Source: Sphingomonas changnyeongensis
Lineage (GTDB): Bacteria > Pseudomonadota > Alphaproteobacteria > Sphingomonadales > Sphingomonadaceae
NCBI RefSeq assembly: GCF_009913435.1
Contig: NZ_CP047895.1
Coordinates: forward strand, 2,550,501 to 2,614,500
DNA length: 64,000 nt
Reading direction: 5' to 3'
Shown: in pieces, positions 1 through 9,282 of the stretch
Layout of the letters: every line of letters starts with the position of its first letter
Position numbering within the stretch: position 1 is the first letter of the stretch
Translations under genes and position numbers: made by a program
The notes under the pieces: model-generated
Seen by the model: the letters and a program-made list of their open reading frames with translations, nothing else
Databases searched by the model: none
What the model was told of the DNA's origin: nothing

Positions 1-152
1 AGCTGATAGGCCGATCCGGTGCGCAGCCATTCGGCGGCCTTGCCCGCCGCGCCATGCGCGCCGAACGCCCCGGCGGCGATGGCAACCGCCGCCGACAGCG
101 CAGCCAGCCGCACCGCCAGCCCCCCGGATCCCGTCGCACCGCGCCCTGCCAT
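1..152 (-). CDS. DUF423 family small membrane protein (partial, C-terminus outside window)
   Basis: The window edge cuts this minus-strand gene after about 50 codons. The ATG at 152-150 begins a short basic leader, then a hydrophobic stretch ending in the motif GAFGAHG, followed by AAEWLRTGSAYQ. A glycine-rich first helix with GAFGAHG is characteristic of DUF423 (YgdD-like) inner-membrane proteins of about 120 residues, whose role is not established. It begins 8 nt after the stop of the upstream antiporter gene, so it is probably the last gene of the radA-cvpA-NifU-like-antiporter operon. The family call rests only on this N-terminal segment. Confidence 0.75.
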   Translation of the reverse strand, partial: MAGRGATGSGGLAVRLAALSAAVAIAAGAFGAHGAAGKAAEWLRTGSAYQ

Positions 153-160
153 TCAGCCTC

Positions 161-1951
161 TCACCCGCTTTCCGCCGGGATCGGCGCGGCGGCGGTGGCG
201 ACCGCATCCGATCCGTCCATGCGGATCATCATGTCGTCGGCGGCGTGAATGTCGCCGGTGCGCGCCTGTTCGGCCAGCCGCCGGCCATCGACATCGCGGT
301 AATGCCGCTCGGCCCGGTCGATCTCGTCGGCATCGATTTCAAGCGCCGCCATCGCCCCGCGCGCCATGGCGATCGCCGATTCATAAACCTCGCGCACCGC
401 GCCGGCGATCGGCGCATCGTGCAGCCGCATCATCTGCCGCCGGTCGAACGCGCGGACAAAGATCTGCGCGCGCGGAAAAGCATGGGCGATGACCTGCATC
501 TGCGCGGCGTCGAGCTGGCCGCCATCGACGCAGAACAGGATCAGCTGCGCATCGGCCGCCCCTGCCAGGCGCAGCAGATCCAGCCGGGTGCCGTCGCCGA
601 AATAGACCTTCACGCCAAAGGCGATGCTGGTGTCGATCTGGCTGGCCTTGCGGTCGATCATCGTCACCGACAGGCCCTGGGCGGCGAGCATCTGCCCGAC
701 CGTCTGGCCGAACCGGCCCCAACCGACAACGATGGCGCGCGCGCCGTCCGCCTGCGGCCCGGCCAGATCGGTGCGGTCGGCGGGCGCCTCGCGGAACCGC
801 CGGCCGAGCATCATCAGAAACGGTGTCGAGGCCATGGACAGGGTGACGACGGCGCTGAACAGGCTGGCGGCCTCGGGCGCGATCAGCAGCGCCGCCTGCG
901 CCTGGGCAAACAGCACGAACCCGAACTCGCCCCCCTGGCTCAACAGCAGGCCCATGCCGAGCGCCTGCCGCCACGCCATGCCGAACCCGCGCGCGAGCAG
1001 GCCGATCACCGCCGTCTTGATGGCGATCAGCCCGGTCGCGATCGTCAGCACCAGAAGCGGCCGCGCCATGATCGCCCCCAGATCAAGCAGCATCCCCACC
1101 GCGATGAAGAACAGGCCGAGCAGGATCGAGCGGAACGGATCGACATCGGCCTCCAGCTCGTGGCGATAGGGCGAATCGGCGAGCATCACCCCGGCGATGA
1201 ACGCGCCCAGCGCCGCCGACAGGCCGAGCGCCTGCATCGCCGCCGCGCTGCCGAGCACGGCGAACAGCCCGGCGGCGACGAACAGCTCGCGTTCCCCCAG
1301 CCCGCCGATCAGCCGGAACAGCGGGTTGAGGACATAGCGCCCGGCGAGCACCAGCGCGGCGATCGCGCCCAGCGTCGACAGGCCGAGCAGCCAGCCCGGC
1401 GGCGCATCGGCGGGGACCGGCGCGCGCGACAATGCGGCGACGATGGTGATCAGCGGGACGATCGACAGATCCTGGAACAGCAGCACCGAAAAGGCGCGTT
1501 CGCCAAAGGGCGTGCGCAGCCGCCCGGCCGATTCGAGCATCGGCAGCACCTGGGCGGTCGAGGACAGGGCCAGCGGCAGGCCGATGGCGATGGCAGCGGC
1601 GGCGCTCAGCCCGGTCGCCAGATAGACGAACAGCGCCAGCGCGATCCCGCACAGCACCACCTGCGCCAGACCAAAGCCGAAAATGTCGCGCCGCAGCCGC
1701 CACAACCGCTCGGGCGACAGTTCCAGCCCGACAAGGAACAGCAGCAGCGCGATGCCCAGTTCGGCGATGCCGAGCTTTTCCTGCGCGTCGCCGACCAGCC
1801 CCAGCCCCTGCGGCCCGATCAGCGCGCCCGCGACCAGATAGCCGAGCACCGCCCCCAGCCCGAGCCGCCGGAAGACGAGCACCAGCACCAGCGCCGCGCC
1901 CAGCATGACGACACCGTCGCGCAGCAGCCCTGCGGGTCCATGGCCTTCCAT
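161..1951 (-). CDS. CPA2-type monovalent cation:proton antiporter (KefB/KefC/YbaL-like)
   Basis: Predicted inner-membrane K+/H+ or Na+/H+ exchanger of about 596 residues. Residues 1-390 hold some 12 hydrophobic helices of the Na+/H+ exchanger fold, with the conserved GYLVAGALIGP segment near residue 38. Residues of about 405-520 form an RCK/TrkA-N Rossmann domain beginning IVVGWGRFGQTVG, the nucleotide-binding gate of Kef systems. The short acidic tail matches family length. An in-frame TTG at 1954 precedes the ATG at 1951; the ATG is preferred because it overlaps the upstream stop codon as TGATG, implying translational coupling. The ion specificity and any glutathione gating cannot be read from the sequence. 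Confidence 0.88.
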   Translation of the reverse strand: MEGHGPAGLLRDGVVMLGAALVLVLVFRRLGLGAVLGYLVAGALIGPQGLGLVGDAQEKLGIAELGIALLLFLVGLELSPERLWRLRRDIFGFGLAQVVLCGIALALFVYLATGLSAAAAIAIGLPLALSSTAQVLPMLESAGRLRTPFGERAFSVLLFQDLSIVPLITIVAALSRAPVPADAPPGWLLGLSTLGAIAALVLAGRYVLNPLFRLIGGLGERELFVAAGLFAVLGSAAAMQALGLSAALGAFIAGVMLADSPYRHELEADVDPFRSILLGLFFIAVGMLLDLGAIMARPLLVLTIATGLIAIKTAVIGLLARGFGMAWRQALGMGLLLSQGGEFGFVLFAQAQAALLIAPEAASLFSAVVTLSMASTPFLMMLGRRFREAPADRTDLAGPQADGARAIVVGWGRFGQTVGQMLAAQGLSVTMIDRKASQIDTSIAFGVKVYFGDGTRLDLLRLAGAADAQLILFCVDGGQLDAAQMQVIAHAFPRAQIFVRAFDRRQMMRLHDAPIAGAVREVYESAIAMARGAMAALEIDADEIDRAERHYRDVDGRRLAEQARTGDIHAADDMMIRMDGSDAVATAAAPIPAESG

Positions 1952-2388
1952 CAACGCTGCCTTTCGGTGAGAGCTGCATCAGCCGCCGCCGCCGCCGCCT
2001 CGAACGGCAGCCGGATCGCGCCGTGCCGGCCGGCATGCGGCCGCGCGCGGGCGAGCAGCATGAGATCGGGCCAGTCGCCGGGTTCATCGGCCGTGCCCGC
2101 CAGCCATGCGGCCAGCGCATCGCGCGCCGCCGCCAGTTCGCCCGGCGTCCGCCCGATCGCCGCCCGCGCCATCAGACAGGCCGATGCCTGGCCGAGCGCA
2201 CAGGCGGACAGGTCGATGCCCAGCGCCGCCACCCGGCCATCGGCGTCCAGATCAAGGTCAAGGGCGATGGCGCTGCCGCACGGCACCGCACGGCGCGCGA
2301 CGGTGGCCATCGGCGCGGCCAGCCGGCCCAGATGGGGAATGGACGCCGCCAGCCTCAATATCTCGGTCGTGTAGAGCGGCGCGGTCAT
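1951..2388 (-). CDS. NifU/IscU-like iron-sulfur cluster scaffold family protein
   Basis: A 145-residue protein starting at the ATG at 2388 (MTAPLYTTEILRLA); a longer in-frame start at 2424 is less likely. It resembles the NifU N-terminal/SufU scaffold family. The helical N-terminus, the central CGSAIALDLDL strand and the SACALGQASAC segment align with the cluster-binding cysteines of that family. It probably helps assemble or carry Fe-S clusters in the cytoplasm, but the divergent C-terminal half makes a true IscU role uncertain. It lies between cvpA and the antiporter, with a TGATG junction to the latter. No Isc or Suf partners are in the window. Confidence 0.7.
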   Translation of the reverse strand: MTAPLYTTEILRLAASIPHLGRLAAPMATVARRAVPCGSAIALDLDLDADGRVAALGIDLSACALGQASACLMARAAIGRTPGELAAARDALAAWLAGTADEPGDWPDLMLLARARPHAGRHGAIRLPFEAAAAAADAALTERQR

Positions 2389-2451
2389 CGCCCCAGACTT
2401 AGGCGATAGCGGCGGGTGTTTCACCCCCCGATCGCCGGGCGGCGGCGATTG

Positions 2452-3024
2452 TCAGCGACGCAAAGTCCCGGCCCGGCCATCGGGGCCGTCGGCTGCGGCA
2501 TCATCGGTTCCGCCCCCACCGGCACCCGCGCCGTCGCGCTGGCGGTGCAGATAATCGACCATCGCCCGGCTGGTGGCGTTGAGCAGCGGATAGGTGCGCG
2601 CGTCACGCAGCCAGGCCGGGCGCTGGCGCGGACCGCCTTCGAACAGATCGACCGCAAAGGCGAGGACGAGGAACATCAGGCTGGCGGCGAGCAGCGCCTT
2701 TAAAAATCCAAAGCCGAAGCCGAGCGCGCGGTCGAACGGGCCGAGCAGCGACTGGCGGGTGCGCGCGCCGAGCGACCGGGCGAGCAGCCGGCCAAGCATG
2801 AAGGTGCCGGCAAACAGCAGCAGGAACGCCCCCGCCGCCGCACCGGTGCGCGTGCCGATCATCGGCGTGAGCAGATCGGCGGTCGCGCCGTGCCCGACGC
2901 GGACGGCGATCACCGCCATCACCCAGGCGATCAGCGACAGGCTTTCCTGCACAAAGCCGCGCAGGCCGCCCATCACCGCGCCGGTGCCGAACATGAACAG
3001 GACGATGACGTCGAACGCGGCCAT
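2452..3024 (-). CDS. cvpA: CvpA family membrane protein
   Basis: A 190-residue inner-membrane protein with four hydrophobic helices in the first 130 residues. The CvpA signature is visible: an N-terminal FDVIVL segment, a GGLRGFVQE loop, and a conserved second half with RLLARSLGA followed by GPFDRALGFGFGFLKALL. CvpA is known for its link to colicin V production and biofilm or envelope phenotypes in enterobacteria; its molecular role is unclear. It follows radA by 9 nt, and radA-cvpA adjacency is common in alphaproteobacteria. The charged, low-complexity tail after about residue 160 is typical. Confidence 0.88.
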   Translation of the reverse strand: MAAFDVIVLFMFGTGAVMGGLRGFVQESLSLIAWVMAVIAVRVGHGATADLLTPMIGTRTGAAAGAFLLLFAGTFMLGRLLARSLGARTRQSLLGPFDRALGFGFGFLKALLAASLMFLVLAFAVDLFEGGPRQRPAWLRDARTYPLLNATSRAMVDYLHRQRDGAGAGGGGTDDAAADGPDGRAGTLRR

Positions 3025-3033
3025 GGCCTGCGG

Positions 3034-4407
3034 CTAACCCCGGCCGAGCAGATGGTCAACGAGGCCGCCCAGCCGCCCGAACCGGGTCAGGCCGATGCCG
3101 TCCGCCCCGGCAACGCCGCCGGGAACCAGCGCCTGTTCAAAGCCGAGCTTCGCCGCCTCGCGCAGGCGCAGCGCCGCGTGGGCGACCGGCCGGACCTCGC
3201 CCGACAGCGCGATCTCGCCAAAGGCCACCGCCTCGGCGGGCAATGGCCGGTCGGTGAGTGCCGACACCAAAGCCGCCGCGACCGCCAGATCGGCCGCCGG
3301 ATCGGTGATGCGGTAGCCGCCGGCGATGTTCAGATAGACCTCGGCGGTCGAAAAGCTGAGGCCGCAGCGCGCCTCGAGCACGGCCAGGATCATCGCCAGC
3401 CGCCCGCCGTCCCAGCCGACGACCGCGCGGCGCGGCGTCGCCCCGCTCTGCAGCCGCACGGTCAGCGCCTGGATCTCGACCAGCACCGGCCGCGTGCCTT
3501 CAAGCGCCGGAAAGACGACCGCACCGCTCACGCTGCGGTCGCGGTGGGTGAGGAACAGCGACGATGGGTTGGCGACCTGTTCCAGCCCCTCCTGCCCCAT
3601 GGCGAACACGCCGATCTCGTCGGTGCCGCCGAACCGGTTCTTGATCGCGCGCAGGATGCGATACTGGTGGCTGCGCTCCCCCTCGAAGCTCAGCACCGTG
3701 TCGACCATATGTTCAAGCACGCGCGGCCCGGCGATCGATCCGTCCTTGGTGACATGGCCGACCATGACGAGCGCGGTGCCGCGTTCCTTGGCGAAACGGA
3801 TCAGCTCGCCCGCCGCCGCGCGCACCTGGCTGACCGTGCCGGGCGCGCCCTCGATCAGGTCGGAATGCATGGTCTGGATCGAATCGATGACCAGCAGGTC
3901 GGGCGGGGTGTCGCCGCCCAGCGTCGTCAGAATGTCGCGCACCGAGGTGGCGGCGGCGAGCCTGACCGGGGCCGCACCCAGCCCGAGCCGGCGGGCGCGC
4001 AGCCGCACCTGATCGGCCGCTTCCTCGCCCGAGACATAGGCGACCGACCGTCCGGCCCCGGCCAGCAGCGCCGTCGCCTGCAGCAGCAGGGTCGATTTGC
4101 CGATCCCCGGATCGCCGCCGATCAGCGTCGCCGATCCGGCGACGAAGCCGCCGCCCAGCGCCCGGTCCAGCTCGGCAATCCCGGTCGCCATGCGCGGCGG
4201 CAGCGGAATATCGGCGTCGAGCCCGACCAGCTCGATCCGCCGCCCGCCCGACTGGAGGTTGTGGCGCGCCTGAAACGGGCTGGCGGGCACGGCCCCCTGA
4301 TCCTCGACCAATGTGTTCCATTCACCACAGTCCGCGCACTGCCCCGCCCATTTGGGCGAGACCGCGCCACAGGCCTGGCAGACATAGCGTTTCTGGGGCT
4401 TCGGCAT
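3034..4407 (-). CDS. radA: DNA repair protein RadA
   Basis: RadA is a RecA-related ATPase/branch-migration factor that processes recombination intermediates. All parts are present in 457 residues: an N-terminal C4 zinc finger (CQACG near residue 10 and CADCG near 25), a Walker A GGDPGIGKST near residue 95, the RadA-specific KNRFGGTDEIG motif near 255, and a C-terminal Lon-protease-like domain from about 290. Length is normal. It heads the minus-strand operon and is divergent from the EEP-family gene across a 78-nt gap that must hold both promoters. Confidence 0.97.
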   Translation of the reverse strand: MPKPQKRYVCQACGAVSPKWAGQCADCGEWNTLVEDQGAVPASPFQARHNLQSGGRRIELVGLDADIPLPPRMATGIAELDRALGGGFVAGSATLIGGDPGIGKSTLLLQATALLAGAGRSVAYVSGEEAADQVRLRARRLGLGAAPVRLAAATSVRDILTTLGGDTPPDLLVIDSIQTMHSDLIEGAPGTVSQVRAAAGELIRFAKERGTALVMVGHVTKDGSIAGPRVLEHMVDTVLSFEGERSHQYRILRAIKNRFGGTDEIGVFAMGQEGLEQVANPSSLFLTHRDRSVSGAVVFPALEGTRPVLVEIQALTVRLQSGATPRRAVVGWDGGRLAMILAVLEARCGLSFSTAEVYLNIAGGYRITDPAADLAVAAALVSALTDRPLPAEAVAFGEIALSGEVRPVAHAALRLREAAKLGFEQALVPGGVAGADGIGLTRFGRLGGLVDHLLGRG

Positions 4408-4485
4408 GGCCCCGGTCTAAGCCGCCGCGCGGCCGGGGCAAAGCCATTTGCCTTTCACCGCCCGCACCGGCAGGGTCGGCGCGCA

Positions 4486-5232
4486 ATGGTTCTGCCCGCC
4501 CCGACCCCGCCCGTAACCATCCGCGTCGCCAGCTATAATATGCGCAAGGCCATCGGCACCGACCGCCGGCGCCGGCCGGAACGGGTGATCGACGTGCTCA
4601 ATGAAATCGGGGCGGACATCGTGGCGCTGCAGGAGGCGGATCGCCGCTTCGGCCGCCGCGAAAGCGCGCTGCCCGCACCGCTGCTTGCCGATCACAGCCG
4701 CTACCGCGCGGTCGGCTTTCCGCTGCGCAATGGCGGCATGGGCTGGCACGGCAATGCGCTGCTCGTCAGCGACGCGGTCGAGGTGATCGACAGCGATGTG
4801 CTCCACATCCCCTCGCTCGAACCGCGCGGCGCGGTGATCGCCGAACTGCGGATCGGGGCGGTCGAACTGCGCGTCGTCGGCATGCATCTCGACCTGTCGG
4901 GCCTGTGGCGGCGGCGGCAGGCGCATGCGATCCTCGCCCGGCTGGCCGATGCGCCGCCAATGCCGACGGTGGCGATGGGCGATCTCAACGAATGGACGCG
5001 CGACCGGGGCTGCCTGCGCGATTTCGGCCAGTCCTTCGCCTTTGCGCCGTGCGGGCGCAGCTTCCACGCCAGCCGCCCGGTCGCAGCACTCGACCGGATC
5101 ATGTACGGGCCGGAGCTCGATCTGGTCGATTGCGGCGTCCACAGCACCCCGCATGCGCGCCGCGCGTCGGATCATCTGCCGATCTGGGCCGAACTGACGC
5201 CCGCCACCCCCGGCGGCGCAAAGGAGGGCTGA
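4486..5232 (+). CDS. Endonuclease/exonuclease/phosphatase (EEP) family protein
   Basis: A 248-residue EEP-fold metal-dependent phosphoesterase. Signature blocks in order: VASYNMRKAIG near residue 12 (metal-site Asn), VALQEAD near 43 (catalytic Glu), GDLNEW near 165 (Asp/Asn pair), and SDHLPIWAEL near 225 (catalytic Asp-His). There is no signal peptide, so it is probably cytoplasmic; the substrate could be DNA or an inositol- or sphingomyelin-like phosphodiester and cannot be decided here. The ATG at 4486 is the first start consistent with the domain; the longer upstream open frame is antisense to radA. The patatin-like gene follows 2 nt later behind an AAGGAGGG ribosome-binding site, so the pair is probably one transcript. 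Confidence 0.85.
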   Translation: MVLPAPTPPVTIRVASYNMRKAIGTDRRRRPERVIDVLNEIGADIVALQEADRRFGRRESALPAPLLADHSRYRAVGFPLRNGGMGWHGNALLVSDAVEVIDSDVLHIPSLEPRGAVIAELRIGAVELRVVGMHLDLSGLWRRRQAHAILARLADAPPMPTVAMGDLNEWTRDRGCLRDFGQSFAFAPCGRSFHASRPVAALDRIMYGPELDLVDCGVHSTPHARRASDHLPIWAELTPATPGGAKEG

Positions 5233-5234
5233 GG

Positions 5235-7513
5235 ATGCGCGAAAAGGAGCTTCGCCTCGCGCTGGTCTGCTATGGTGGCGTCAGCCTTGCCGTCTACATG
5301 CACGGCATCACCAAGGAAATCTGGCACCTCGCCCGCGCCAGCCGCGCCTATTGCGACAGCCGCTATTTAACCGGCGCGCCCGAAATCTACCGCCAGCTGC
5401 TCGACCGGATCGAAACCCATGCCGGGATCAGGCTGACCGTCTTTGCCGACATCATCGCCGGGGCGAGCGCGGGGGGCATTAACGGCGTGTTCCTGGCGCG
5501 GGCGCTGTGTTCCGGCCAGTCGCTTGATCCCTTGACCGATCTGTGGCTGGAAGCCGCCGATGTCGAACGGCTGATCGATCCCGATGCGCGGGCCGGGCGC
5601 TTCTCCAAGCTCTGGGCGCTGCCGCTGGCGATGATGGCCGACCGCAGCGGCGCGGCCATGGCAAGCGTCGATCCCGCGACCCGGGCCGAGGTCAGGCGCA
5701 AGCTCGGCTCGTTCGTGCGCGCGCGCTGGTTCGAACCGCCCTTTGGCGGCGAGGTGTTCACCGGCCTGCTGCTCGACGCGTTCGACGCGATGGAGGCGGC
5801 GCCCGCCGGCCCGCCGCTGATGCCCGACGGCCAGCCGCTCGACCTGTTCGTCACCGTCACCGATTTTCGCGGCCATCCCCAGCGGCTGCGGGTCAACAGC
5901 CCGGCCGAGGTGGTGGAGACCGAACACCGGCTGACCTTCGCCTTTTCCGACCGCGCCGACACAGGGCTGGGCGCAAGCGCCGAACTGGCCTTTGCCGCGC
6001 GCGCCACGGCCAGTTTTCCGGGTGCCTTTCCCCCGTTCACCGTCGGCGAGATGGACCGGGTGCTCGCCGCGCGCGGGCGGCAATGGCCGGCGCGCGACGC
6101 GTTTCTGCACCGGATGCTGCCGCGCCATCACCAGGCCGGCATGGCCGAGACGGCGGTGATGATCGACGGATCGGTGCTGTCCAACGCCCCGTTCCAGCCG
6201 GCGATCCAGGCGCTCAAGAACCGGCCCGCGCGGCGTGAGATCGACCGGCGCTTCGTCTATATTGACCCCAAGCCCGGCATCCGCAGCGTCCGGCTGGGGA
6301 CGACGGCGGCCGAACAGCCGGGCTTTTTCTCGACCATCCTCGGCGCGCTGGCGGAAATCCCGCGCGAACAGCCGATCCGCGACAATCTGCAGGCGCTCGA
6401 CCGCCGGTCGCAGCGCATCCAGCGGACGCGCCGGGTGATCGAATCGCTCGAATCCGAGGTGGAGGAGGCGATCGAGACGCTGTTCGGGCGCACCTTCTTC
6501 CTCGACAGCCCGACACCGGCGCGCATCGCCGCCTGGCGCGCCCGCGCGCAGGAAGCCGCGGCGCGCCAGGCCGGCCATGCCTATGCCGCCTACGGCCATG
6601 CCAAGCTGGCGGCGATCATCGACGAACTGGCCCGGCTCGCCCACACGCTCGCGCCCGATGCGGTCACCGCCGAACAGGCGCATGACGCGCTGTGGCGCGC
6701 CGCCCATGGCCGGGGGCTGGACCGGATCGGCGCGCGCGGCGGCGGGGCGACGCCGGCGGCGATCGCGCTGTTCCGCGCCCATGATCTGGGGTTCCGCATC
6801 CGCCGGCTGCGCTTCGTGCTGCGCCGGCTGGCGGTGATGCAGGACGAGGATCGCTGCGCCCCGCGCGAGGCCGAGGCGATGGAGGCCGCGCTCTATGCGA
6901 CGCTCGCCCCCTATCTCGACCGCGAAATGACCGGCTTTTACGGGCCGAGCCATGCCGCGCGCGCGGCGGCGGTGATGGCGGAGCCGGACGCGTTCCTGAC
7001 CGCGATCGAGGCGGCGCGCGACCTGAAACGGGTCGATGACGACGCCGATGCGGCGATGTCGGACGCGCTCGCCGCCTTTCCGCGCGCCGAGCGGCGGCAT
7101 CTGCTGTTCGCCTATCTGGGCTTTGCCTTTTACGACATCGCGACGCTGGCGCTCAATGACGGCGACTGGGGGGGCGAGTTCGACCCGATCAAGGTCGACC
7201 GCATTTCGCCCGACGATGCGGTGGCGATCCGCGCCGGCGGCGCGCAGGCGACGCTGAAAGGCGTGCGGTTCAACAGCTTCGGCGCGTTCTTCAGCCGGAG
7301 CTACCGCGAGAATGACTATCTGTGGGGCGGCTGCACGGCGCGGACCGGCTGATCGACATCCTGCTGTCGACCCTGCCGGCGCAGCGCGCGCTGCCGCCGG
7401 GGATGGCGGCGACGCTCAAGCGGCAGATCTTCCACGCGATTCTGGACGAGGAAGCGCCGCGCCTGACGGCGGTGCCCGATCTGATCGCCGCATTGCGCGC
7501 CGAGATCGGCTGA
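5235..7513 (+). CDS. Patatin-like phospholipase with DUF3376 tail (reading frame broken near 7328)
   Basis: Predicted lipid acyl hydrolase. The frame from 5235 gives LALVCYGGVSLAVYMHG (oxyanion glycine motif), then GASAGGINGVFLARAL with the GxSxG nucleophile Ser near residue 78, and DGSVLSNAPF with the catalytic Asp near 310. A long helical DUF3376-type C-terminus follows. The frame stops at 7352 after NDYLWG, but the expected continuation GRLHGADRLIDIL lies one frame away and runs to a stop at 7513. Adding one G or C at 7324-7330 restores WGRLHG and a protein of about 759 residues. The break is likely a base-call error. A strong AAGGAGGG site precedes the ATG. Confidence 0.85.
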
Positions 7514-7596
7514 CCCTTACCCCGACCGACCCTGACCCCGGCTGACCTCCACGCCGGGGGTGGCGCTTTGGCGGCGCGCGCTCTAGGGTCGGGGGC

Positions 7597-7967
7597 ATGT
7601 CGTTCCTCAAGACCCTGTTCTGGATCGTGCTGGCCGTCACGGTCGCGCTGTTCAGCTTTGCCAACTGGACCATCGTGCCCGTGCGGCTGTGGGACGGGCT
7701 GGTGATGGACATCAAGCTGCCCGTGCTGCTCGGCTTTTCCTTCCTGCTCGGGCTGCTGCCGCCGCTCATCCTGTGGCAGGCGACGCGCTGGCGGCTGCGC
7801 CGTCAGACGATGATCCATGCCGGTCAGGCGGCGGTCGCCGCCGCACAGGCGGCCCCGGCGCCCGCGCCGGTTGGGGATGCCAGCCCGGTATCGGCCGGCG
7901 CGTCGGTGGGCGCGTCCGTCGGGGTCGCCCCGGTCGCGATCGCGCCCGTGCCGCCGGGGGCGCATGA
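7597..7967 (+). CDS. lapA: LapA-domain (DUF1049) membrane protein; end shifted by a probable lost base at 7956-7960
   Basis: Small inner-membrane protein related to LapA, which in E. coli acts with LapB in tuning lipopolysaccharide synthesis. Residues 1-70 contain two membrane helices separated by IVPVRLWDG, then LLGFSFLLGLLPPLILWQ and a cytoplasmic WRLRRQ segment. An Ala/Pro-rich tail follows. As written, the frame runs on into pyrF to 8139 with composition unlike a real C-terminus. Adding one G to the G run at 7956-7960 instead gives a stop at 7965-7967, a 123-residue protein and an ATGA overlap with pyrF, matching the other junctions here. It is the first gene of the pyrF-trp-accD-folC run. 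Confidence 0.78.
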
Positions 7968-8640
7968 CCAGCCCCGTCTATGTGGCGCTCGACACGCCCG
8001 ATCTCACCCATGCCCATGCGCTTGCCCAGGCGGTGCGCCACCATGTCGGCGGGATCAAGCTGGGGCTGGAGTTTTTCTGCGCCAACGGCCCCGCCGGGGT
8101 GCGCGACATGGGCGATCTCGGCCTACCGGTGTTCCTTGATCTGAAGCTGCACGACATTCCCAACACCGTCGCCAAGGCGGTGCAGTCGCTCAGCCCGCTC
8201 GCGCCGCATGTGCTGACCGTTCATGCCGCCGGCGGGCGGGCGATGATGGAAGATGCCAAGGCCGCCGCTCCCACCGGCACCAAGGTGGTGGCGGTGAGCG
8301 TGCTCACCAGCCTCGACGCCACCGATCTGGCCGATACCGGCATCGCCGGCGATCCGCATGGCCAGGTCGAACGGCTGACCGCGCTGGCGCGTGAGGCGGG
8401 GCTGGACGGGGTCGTCTGTTCGGGGCCGAGGTGCGCGCGGCGCGCGCGCTGTGGCCCGGCGGCTTTTTCGTCGTGCCGGGCGTGCGCCCGGCCGGGACCG
8501 AGGCGAAAGGCGACCAGAAACGCGTCGTCACGCCGCGTCAGGCGCTCGACAATGGCGCGTCGATCCTGGTCGTCGGCCGGCCGATCACCGGGGCGGAAGA
8601 CCCCGATCTCGCCGCCCGCGCCATCGCCGCCACGCTCTAG
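7964..8640 (+). CDS. pyrF: Orotidine 5'-phosphate decarboxylase (frameshift at 8422-8425)
   Basis: PyrF converts OMP to UMP, the last step of UMP synthesis. The N-terminal [12 protein letters not shown] strand, phosphate-binding IKLGLEFF and catalytic [13 protein letters not shown] (Lys61, Asp64) are intact. The frame is lost after GVVCSG near residue 152, where the sequence has G4; the remaining conserved part ([26 protein letters not shown]) continues in another frame to a TAG at 8638-8640. With a fifth G the gene is 225 codons plus stop, the normal length. A genuine lesion would cause pyrimidine auxotrophy, so a sequence error is more likely. The start overlaps the corrected lapA stop. Confidence 0.9.
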
Positions 8641-8647
8641 GGCCGCC

Positions 8648-9282
8648 ATGCGCGTCACCGCCAAGATCTGCGGGCTGTCGACGCCCGAAACCCTTGATGC
8701 CGCAATCGGCGGCGGGGCGAGCCATGTCGGCTTCGTCTTTTACCCGCCAAGCCCGCGTCATCTGGCGTTCGGCGCGGCCGCAGCACTGTCGGCCCGCAGC
8801 GCCGGGCGCGCAGGCCGTGTCGGCGTGTTCGTCGATCCCGACGATGCGCTGGTCGCCGCCGCCATCGACGCCGCGCAGCTCGACATCGTGCAACTGCACA
8901 AGACGACGCCCGCCCGCGCCGCCGCGCTCGTCGCCCGGTTCGGTCGCCCGGTCTGGGCAGCGATCGCGATCCGCACCCGCGCCGATCTGGCCGGGGCGCG
9001 CGACTGGCAGGGGCTCGCCGAACGGCTGGTCTATGATGCCAAGACGCCCGAAGGCACGCTGCCCGGCGGCATGGGGATGCGGTTCGACTGGGCGCTGCTC
9101 GACGGCTTTGCCCATCCCTGCCCCTGGGCGCTGTCCGGGGGCTTGATGCCGACAATGTCGCCGACGCCGCCGGGCGCACCGGCGCGCGCATGGTCGATAT
9201 TTCCTCGGGCGTGGAAAGCGCGCCGGGGATCAAGGATGTGGACAAGATCGCCCGCTTCCTCCAAGCGGTCGCCCAGCTATGA
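8648..9282 (+). CDS. trpF: Phosphoribosylanthranilate isomerase (frameshift at 9137-9141)
   Basis: TrpF is the third enzyme of the tryptophan branch after anthranilate. The N-terminal [17 protein letters not shown] carries the catalytic Cys, followed by [21 protein letters not shown] and the conserved WALSGGL near residue 165. There the frame leaves the family sequence. One extra G in the G5 run at 9137-9141 restores [10 protein letters not shown], the phosphate-binding [15 protein letters not shown] and a TGA at 9280-9282, giving 211 residues. The corrected stop overlaps the trpB start as ATGA. A real break would block Trp synthesis, so I favour a lost base in the data. Confidence 0.9.

Noticed and set aside
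245..2374. Long plus-strand open frame opposite the antiporter gene
   Set aside because: It is antisense to clear family members and has the Arg/Gln/Pro-rich composition of GC-rich shadow frames. The same applies to 2890-4485, 14899-16758, 25812-28313, 31713-33336, 49960-52140 and 55920-58586.
7324..7330. Programmed ribosomal frameshift in the patatin-like gene
   Set aside because: No slippery heptamer or following pseudoknot is obvious, and eight other genes show the same one-base pattern. A lost base explains all of them.
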